Shown: piece after piece, positions 44,689 to 48,034 of the stretch
Position numbering within the stretch: the stretch's first letter is position 1
Layout: every line of letters starts with the position of its first letter
NCBI GenBank assembly: GCA_026416125.1
Contig: JAOAFT010000018.1
Span: 1-48,034, forward strand
DNA length: 48,034 bases
Direction: 5' to 3'
Source of the DNA: Bacteroidota bacterium
Lineage (GTDB): Bacteria > Bacteroidota > Ignavibacteria > UBA10030
Position numbers and translations under genes: made by a program
The notes under the pieces: generated by a model
What the model was told of the DNA's origin: nothing
Databases searched by the model: none
Seen by the model: the letters and a program-made list of their open reading frames with translations, nothing else

Positions 44689-45564
44689 ATGGAGAACGAC
44701 AAGGATGAACATATTAAAAGATTCGGCATTATAGGATACCCATTAAAGCATACACTCTCACCTCTCATACACAATTTTTCTTTCCAGCACTATGGACTTC
44801 CTTACCACTATGACACACTGGAAACTGATCCTGCATATTTTGAAGAAAAAATACAGACGTATGTGAAACATGGATATATTGGATTCAACGTTACAATCCC
44901 ATTCAAAGAAACAATTGTTAATAATATCAACCATCTAAGTGCCGAGGCAAAAGCAATTGGAGCTGTAAACACTGTTCACATACACAACAACGATTGGTAT
45001 GGGTACAACACAGATGCAATTGGGACACTTCGAACACTTGAACCTTATCGGAACGATATCAACCAATCGAATGTTCTCATTTTAGGGGCTGGAGGTGCAG
45101 CACGTGCAGTTGTCTATGTACTAGCAACATACTTTCATCCTCGAAACATCACTATTTCTGCACGCAATGTTCAACGTGCATTATCTCTATCCTCTCTGAT
45201 CCCTAAAGATTCTGATATTACTTTCCACCATATTTTCGACTCTGCTTCCGACCTCGAATTCACTATTCTCACATCAAAACTTATTATCAATACAACCCCT
45301 ATTGGTATGTACCCAAACACTAATACATCCCCTCTACCTGAGACCGCTCCACTTTCTTCAAATCACATTGTTTTTGATGTTGTTTATCGCCCTCTTAAAA
45401 CAGCTTTATTAAAAAAAGCCGAAGAAGCTGGAGCAACTATCCTTGGCGGTTTACCTATGCTCGTGCATCAAGGTGCAGAAGCTTTTCGCATTTGGACTGG
45501 AAAAGAAATGCCAATAACACAGGTTATGCAAATTCTTCAAAAAAAACTCGCTGAGGAATTATAA
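44689..45564 (+). CDS. aroE: Shikimate dehydrogenase
   Basis: AroE (291 aa) reduces 3-dehydroshikimate to shikimate with NADPH in aromatic amino-acid synthesis. The substrate-binding domain has FGIIGYPLKHTLSPLIHN and the catalytic lysine in GFNVTIPFKETIV. The cofactor domain has GAGGAARAVVYVLA, and the C-terminus has NTTPIGMYPN and LVHQGAEAFRIWTG. Normal length. The ATG has AGGGGAG upstream. Confidence 0.96.
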   Translation: MENDKDEHIKRFGIIGYPLKHTLSPLIHNFSFQHYGLPYHYDTLETDPAYFEEKIQTYVKHGYIGFNVTIPFKETIVNNINHLSAEAKAIGAVNTVHIHNNDWYGYNTDAIGTLRTLEPYRNDINQSNVLILGAGGAARAVVYVLATYFHPRNITISARNVQRALSLSSLIPKDSDITFHHIFDSASDLEFTILTSKLIINTTPIGMYPNTNTSPLPETAPLSSNHIVFDVVYRPLKTALLKKAEEAGATILGGLPMLVHQGAEAFRIWTGKEMPITQVMQILQKKLAEEL

Positions 45565-45570
45565 CTCTTA

Positions 45571-45599
45571 TTGACTCTTCTATTCTTTTTTGGTACATT
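45571..45599 (+). promoter_or_regulatory. Predicted promoter of rplU-rpmA
   Basis: TTGACT (45571-45576), a 17-bp spacer and TACATT (45594-45599); the rplU start codon follows at 45629. Confidence 0.6.
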
Positions 45600-45628
45600 T
45601 ATACTTGAATTTTAAAAGGGATCGTACG

Positions 45629-45937
45629 ATGTTTGCAATAGTTGAAATTGCAGGATCACAAGTGAAGGTAGCTGAACGGGAACGGGTTTATGTTCCAAAA
45701 CTAGCCGCTGAGATTGGTACACAACTAAAATTTGACACTGTTTTACTAAAATCAAGTAACAACGAAACAGTCGTCGGTGCTCCTTATATTGAAAACTCTT
45801 TTGTCGAAGCAACAGTAGTTAGGCACATTAAAGATGAGAAAGTTGTTGTTTTCAAGAAAAAACGCAGAAAGGGCTATAAAGTACGAAAAGGACATCGACA
45901 ACACTACACTGAACTAGAAATTTTAAAAGTTGTATAA
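45629..45937 (+). CDS. rplU: 50S ribosomal protein L21
   Basis: bL21 (102 aa): [20 protein letters not shown], the [20 protein letters not shown] centre, and the basic [20 protein letters not shown] signature. The start is the ATG at 45629 with AAAAGGGA eight bases upstream; a longer frame to 45590 crosses the promoter and is rejected. It is followed by rpmA at 14 bp. Confidence 0.97.
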   Translation: MFAIVEIAGSQVKVAERERVYVPKLAAEIGTQLKFDTVLLKSSNNETVVGAPYIENSFVEATVVRHIKDEKVVVFKKKRRKGYKVRKGHRQHYTELEILKVV

Positions 45938-45951
45938 AGAAAGGTGATTAT

Positions 45952-46209
45952 ATGGCTCATAAAAAAGGTGCTGGTAGTACAAAAAACGGACGTGACAGCC
46001 AAGCTAAACGTTTAGGTGTAAAGCGCTTTGGTGGACAAATGGTGCTTGCAGGGAACATCCTCGTACGGCAACGAGGTACAAAGTTCCATCCAGGTCTCAA
46101 TGTAGGTATAGGGAGTGACGATACACTCTTCGCTCTCACGAATGGGATTGTAAAATTTGAGCGTGTTGGAAAAACAAAGCAACGAGTAAGTGTAATCCCC
46201 GTTGCATAA
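45952..46209 (+). CDS. rpmA: 50S ribosomal protein L27
   Basis: bL27 (85 aa) reaches the peptidyl-transferase centre with its N-terminus. It has [20 protein letters not shown] and the [20 protein letters not shown] motif. The mature N-terminus begins directly with AHKKG, so there is no cleavable Firmicute-type extension. It is followed by a strong terminator. Confidence 0.97.
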   Translation: MAHKKGAGSTKNGRDSQAKRLGVKRFGGQMVLAGNILVRQRGTKFHPGLNVGIGSDDTLFALTNGIVKFERVGKTKQRVSVIPVA

Positions 46210-46230
46210 CTATTCGTGATTTTGATCCTT

Positions 46231-46260
46231 AAAGCTCCCATCAAATGGGAGCTTTTTTTT
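46231..46260 (+). terminator. Intrinsic terminator after rpmA
   Basis: AAAGCTCCCAT (46231-46241) pairs perfectly with ATGGGAGCTTT (46245-46255) around a CAA loop, and a T-run follows. Confidence 0.95.
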
Positions 46261-46294
46261 TCGATTTATAGAGCACCAACTAAATGGAGAAATC

Positions 46295-47218
46295 ATGAAA
46301 ATCACTATTATTGGAGCTGGAAACGTTGGAGCAACAACAACACAACGAATTGTTGATAAGGGCCTGGCACGAGAAATTGTTCTTCTCGATATTGTAGATG
46401 GCATACCTCACGGAAAATCGCTCGATATCATCGAGTCGACTCCCATTATCAAAAATGACGTATTTGTTAAGGGAACAACACAATACCAAGATACCAGGGA
46501 ATCCGACATCATAATCATTACAGCAGGAATTGCACGTAAACCAGGGATGAGTAGGGATGATCTTCAAAATACAAATGCTGCTATTGTTCGGTCGGCAACC
46601 GAGCAAGCAGTACACTATTCACCCAATTCAATAATTATTGTTGTAACAAATCCACTAGACGTAATGACTTTTGTTGCATTAAAAGCAAGTGGTTTTCCCC
46701 GTGAGCGCGTTATAGGAATGGCTGGGATACTAGATTCAGCTCGATTTAGAACGTTTATTGCTTTAGAGTGTGGCGTTTCTATTGAAGATGTAACTGCTTT
46801 AGTCCTTGGGGGACACGGTGATTCAATGGTCCCCCTTCCTCGTTATTCTACAATTGCTGGTGTTCCTTTACCTGAATTGCTTGATCAAAGAACTATCGAA
46901 AAACTTATTCAAAGGACACGTGATGGAGGTATTGAAATTGTTAACTATCTTCAAACTGGGAGTGCTTACTATGCACCATCAGCAGCGGTTGTTGAAATGG
47001 TAGAAGCAATTGTAAAGGATAAAAAACGTATTTTACCTTGTGCAGTTTTTCTTAAAGGTGAATATAATCTCACGGATACTGTTATTGGCATACCCGTAAA
47101 AATTGGACGTACCGGAATTGAAAAAATAATGGAAATCAATCTTCTACCAAACGAATTGGAAGCGCTTCATATTTCTGCTAATGAAGTAAAGAAAAATATC
47201 GAAAAATTATCATTGTAA
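46295..47218 (+). CDS. mdh: Malate dehydrogenase (LDH-like type)
   Basis: A 307-aa NAD-dependent malate dehydrogenase of the lactate-dehydrogenase-like group, the type found in Chlorobi and Bacteroidota. It carries the dinucleotide loop [14 protein letters not shown], the acidic NAD-selecting residue in [14 protein letters not shown], the mobile loop [16 protein letters not shown] with substrate-binding Arg, TNPLDVMTF and the catalytic His in [20 protein letters not shown] rather than the LDH Gln/Arg pattern points to malate. It catalyses malate to oxaloacetate in the TCA cycle. It follows the rpmA terminator, and GGAGAAATC precedes the ATG. Confidence 0.96.
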   Translation: MKITIIGAGNVGATTTQRIVDKGLAREIVLLDIVDGIPHGKSLDIIESTPIIKNDVFVKGTTQYQDTRESDIIIITAGIARKPGMSRDDLQNTNAAIVRSATEQAVHYSPNSIIIVVTNPLDVMTFVALKASGFPRERVIGMAGILDSARFRTFIALECGVSIEDVTALVLGGHGDSMVPLPRYSTIAGVPLPELLDQRTIEKLIQRTRDGGIEIVNYLQTGSAYYAPSAAVVEMVEAIVKDKKRILPCAVFLKGEYNLTDTVIGIPVKIGRTGIEKIMEINLLPNELEALHISANEVKKNIEKLSL

Positions 47219-47224
47219 ATATAT

Positions 47225-47253
47225 TTGCATTTCACAATACTCTTTACTATACT
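47225..47253 (+). promoter_or_regulatory. Predicted promoter of the OmpP1/FadL-type gene
   Basis: TTGCAT (47225-47230), a 17-bp spacer and TATACT (47248-47253), the same hexamers as the predicted secG promoter. The ATG follows about 70 bp downstream. Confidence 0.5.
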
Positions 47254-47322
47254 TTTTATAAGTGGTTTTACAAACAAATGTTAAAATCACATTCTACAAC
47301 AATAAATTGTAAGGAGGAATCT

Positions 47323-48034
47323 ATGAAACAAACGCGTCGTATTCTTTGGGTAGCTGAATTAATTGTATTGTTCTTCGTAGGTGAAGTTTATGCTGGTGGC
47401 TACCAAATCTACGAACAAGGTGCAAGAGCCACAGGCATGGGGGGAGCATTTGTTGCAAGAGCTTCTGATCCTTCAGCTATTTTCTACAACGTAGCGGGCT
47501 TAGGATTCCAAAAAGGGACCAATGTTTTAGCTGGTATCAACCTCATTGTACCTTCAACCACATTTAAAGGGAAAGGAATAGTCCAACCATTAGAGTATTC
47601 AACAAAATCGAACGTTTTCACCCCAATTAATCTCTATGGCTCACACGAAGTTACAGAAAATGTTGTTGTAGGAATGGGAGTATACAACCCATTCGGACTG
47701 GGTACAGAGTGGAATGATCTGTGGGGGGTATCAGTTTCTGGAAGGTATTTAGGAAGTACAAAAGCAGTCAAATCCTCTGTAGAAACTTGGTACTTTAACC
47801 CATCGATTGCGTACAAAATTAACAATGAACTATCTGTTGGTGTCGGTATCAGTTATATTTACGCGTCAGCATTTATTTCGCGGAATATTTTGCCAAATGC
47901 TATTTACAAGCTTGAACTTGACGGAACTGGTTCTGGATTTGGTATAAACGTTGGTGCAATTTATAAACCTATCGAGAAACTTTCCCTTGGTCTTTCATAC
48001 AGGACTACAACCACGATAGAATTTGAAGGAGAAG
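47323..48034 (+). CDS. OmpP1/FadL/TodX-family outer-membrane porin (C-terminus outside window)
   Basis: An open frame from the ATG at 47323 to the window edge (237 codons), with a strong AAGGAGGAATCT site. A signal peptide (ILWVAELIVLFFVGEVYA) is followed by GGYQIYEQGARATGMGGAF and ARASDPSAIFYNVAGLG, which is the N-terminal hatch/plug of the FadL family. Barrel strands follow, including VVVGMGVYNPFGLGTEW. FadL-type channels take up long-chain fatty acids, hydrocarbons or aromatic compounds across the outer membrane; the substrate here is unknown. It is downstream of mdh, with its own likely promoter. Confidence 0.93.
   Translation, partial: MKQTRRILWVAELIVLFFVGEVYAGGYQIYEQGARATGMGGAFVARASDPSAIFYNVAGLGFQKGTNVLAGINLIVPSTTFKGKGIVQPLEYSTKSNVFTPINLYGSHEVTENVVVGMGVYNPFGLGTEWNDLWGVSVSGRYLGSTKAVKSSVETWYFNPSIAYKINNELSVGVGISYIYASAFISRNILPNAIYKLELDGTGSGFGINVGAIYKPIEKLSLGLSYRTTTTIEFEGE

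Noticed and set aside
1-48034. CRISPR array, prophage, insertion sequence or rRNA genes
   Set aside because: No regularly spaced repeats, transposase, integrase or phage genes were found, and no rRNA sequence was recognised.

Overview
The window looks like chromosomal DNA from a Gram-negative bacterium of the Bacteroidota/Chlorobiota (FCB) group, most plausibly the Chlorobi-Ignavibacteria-Kapabacteria side. The evidence is a short EF-Ts, an LDH-type malate dehydrogenase, an OmpP1/FadL barrel, a POTRA barrel protein and large fibronectin-III surface proteins. Several promoters fit the classical TTGAC-17-TATAAT pattern rather than the divergent Bacteroidetes consensus. The lineage is inferred from gene content only; no search was run.

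Layout. Positions 1-89 hold the first 29 codons of a LacI-family regulator (minus strand), with a promoter and a palindromic operator in front of it. An AT-rich gap leads to polA (+). From 3545 to 27059 everything is on the minus strand. In transcription order it begins with yceD-rpmF-plsX-fabH-fabD-fabG-acpP-fabF-rnc-gcvP (large-subunit assembly, phospholipid and fatty-acid synthesis, RNA processing, glycine cleavage). Next come a CoA-binding protein, a POTRA/barrel protein, rsmE, an FAH-family enzyme, a ParA-type ATPase, a LytM peptidase and a DUF4038 glycosidase-like protein. Then come secG, tRNA-Lys(CUU), rplM-rpsI, rpsB-tsf, pyrH, frr and two small membrane proteins of the PspC/LiaF type.

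The stretch from about 27.1 to 29.7 kb is an AT-rich accessory island. It holds a 57-aa small gene with a consensus promoter, a broken ORF and an isolated methyltransferase. From 29.7 to 40.3 kb lies a three-gene minus-strand cluster encoding a 2293-aa exported protein, a probable outer-membrane barrel and a six-Fn3-domain exported protein. It is driven by one good promoter and has an RNA hairpin that would bury its first ribosome-binding site. Behind it is a decayed trypsin-like serine protease gene (stop codons, a frameshift and loss of the catalytic serine motif), then an MgtC/DUF4010 membrane protein. The right end returns to core genes on the plus strand: a TPR protein, aroE, rplU-rpmA with a clear terminator, mdh, and the start of an OmpP1/FadL-type porin.

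The most unusual items are: (1) the giant-protein surface cluster and its RBS-sequestering leader; (2) a 100-nt highly structured element between acpP and fabF; (3) the 57-aa orphan gene with a perfect promoter; (4) a terminator-shaped hairpin exactly at the predicted secG transcription start; and (5) the decayed protease.
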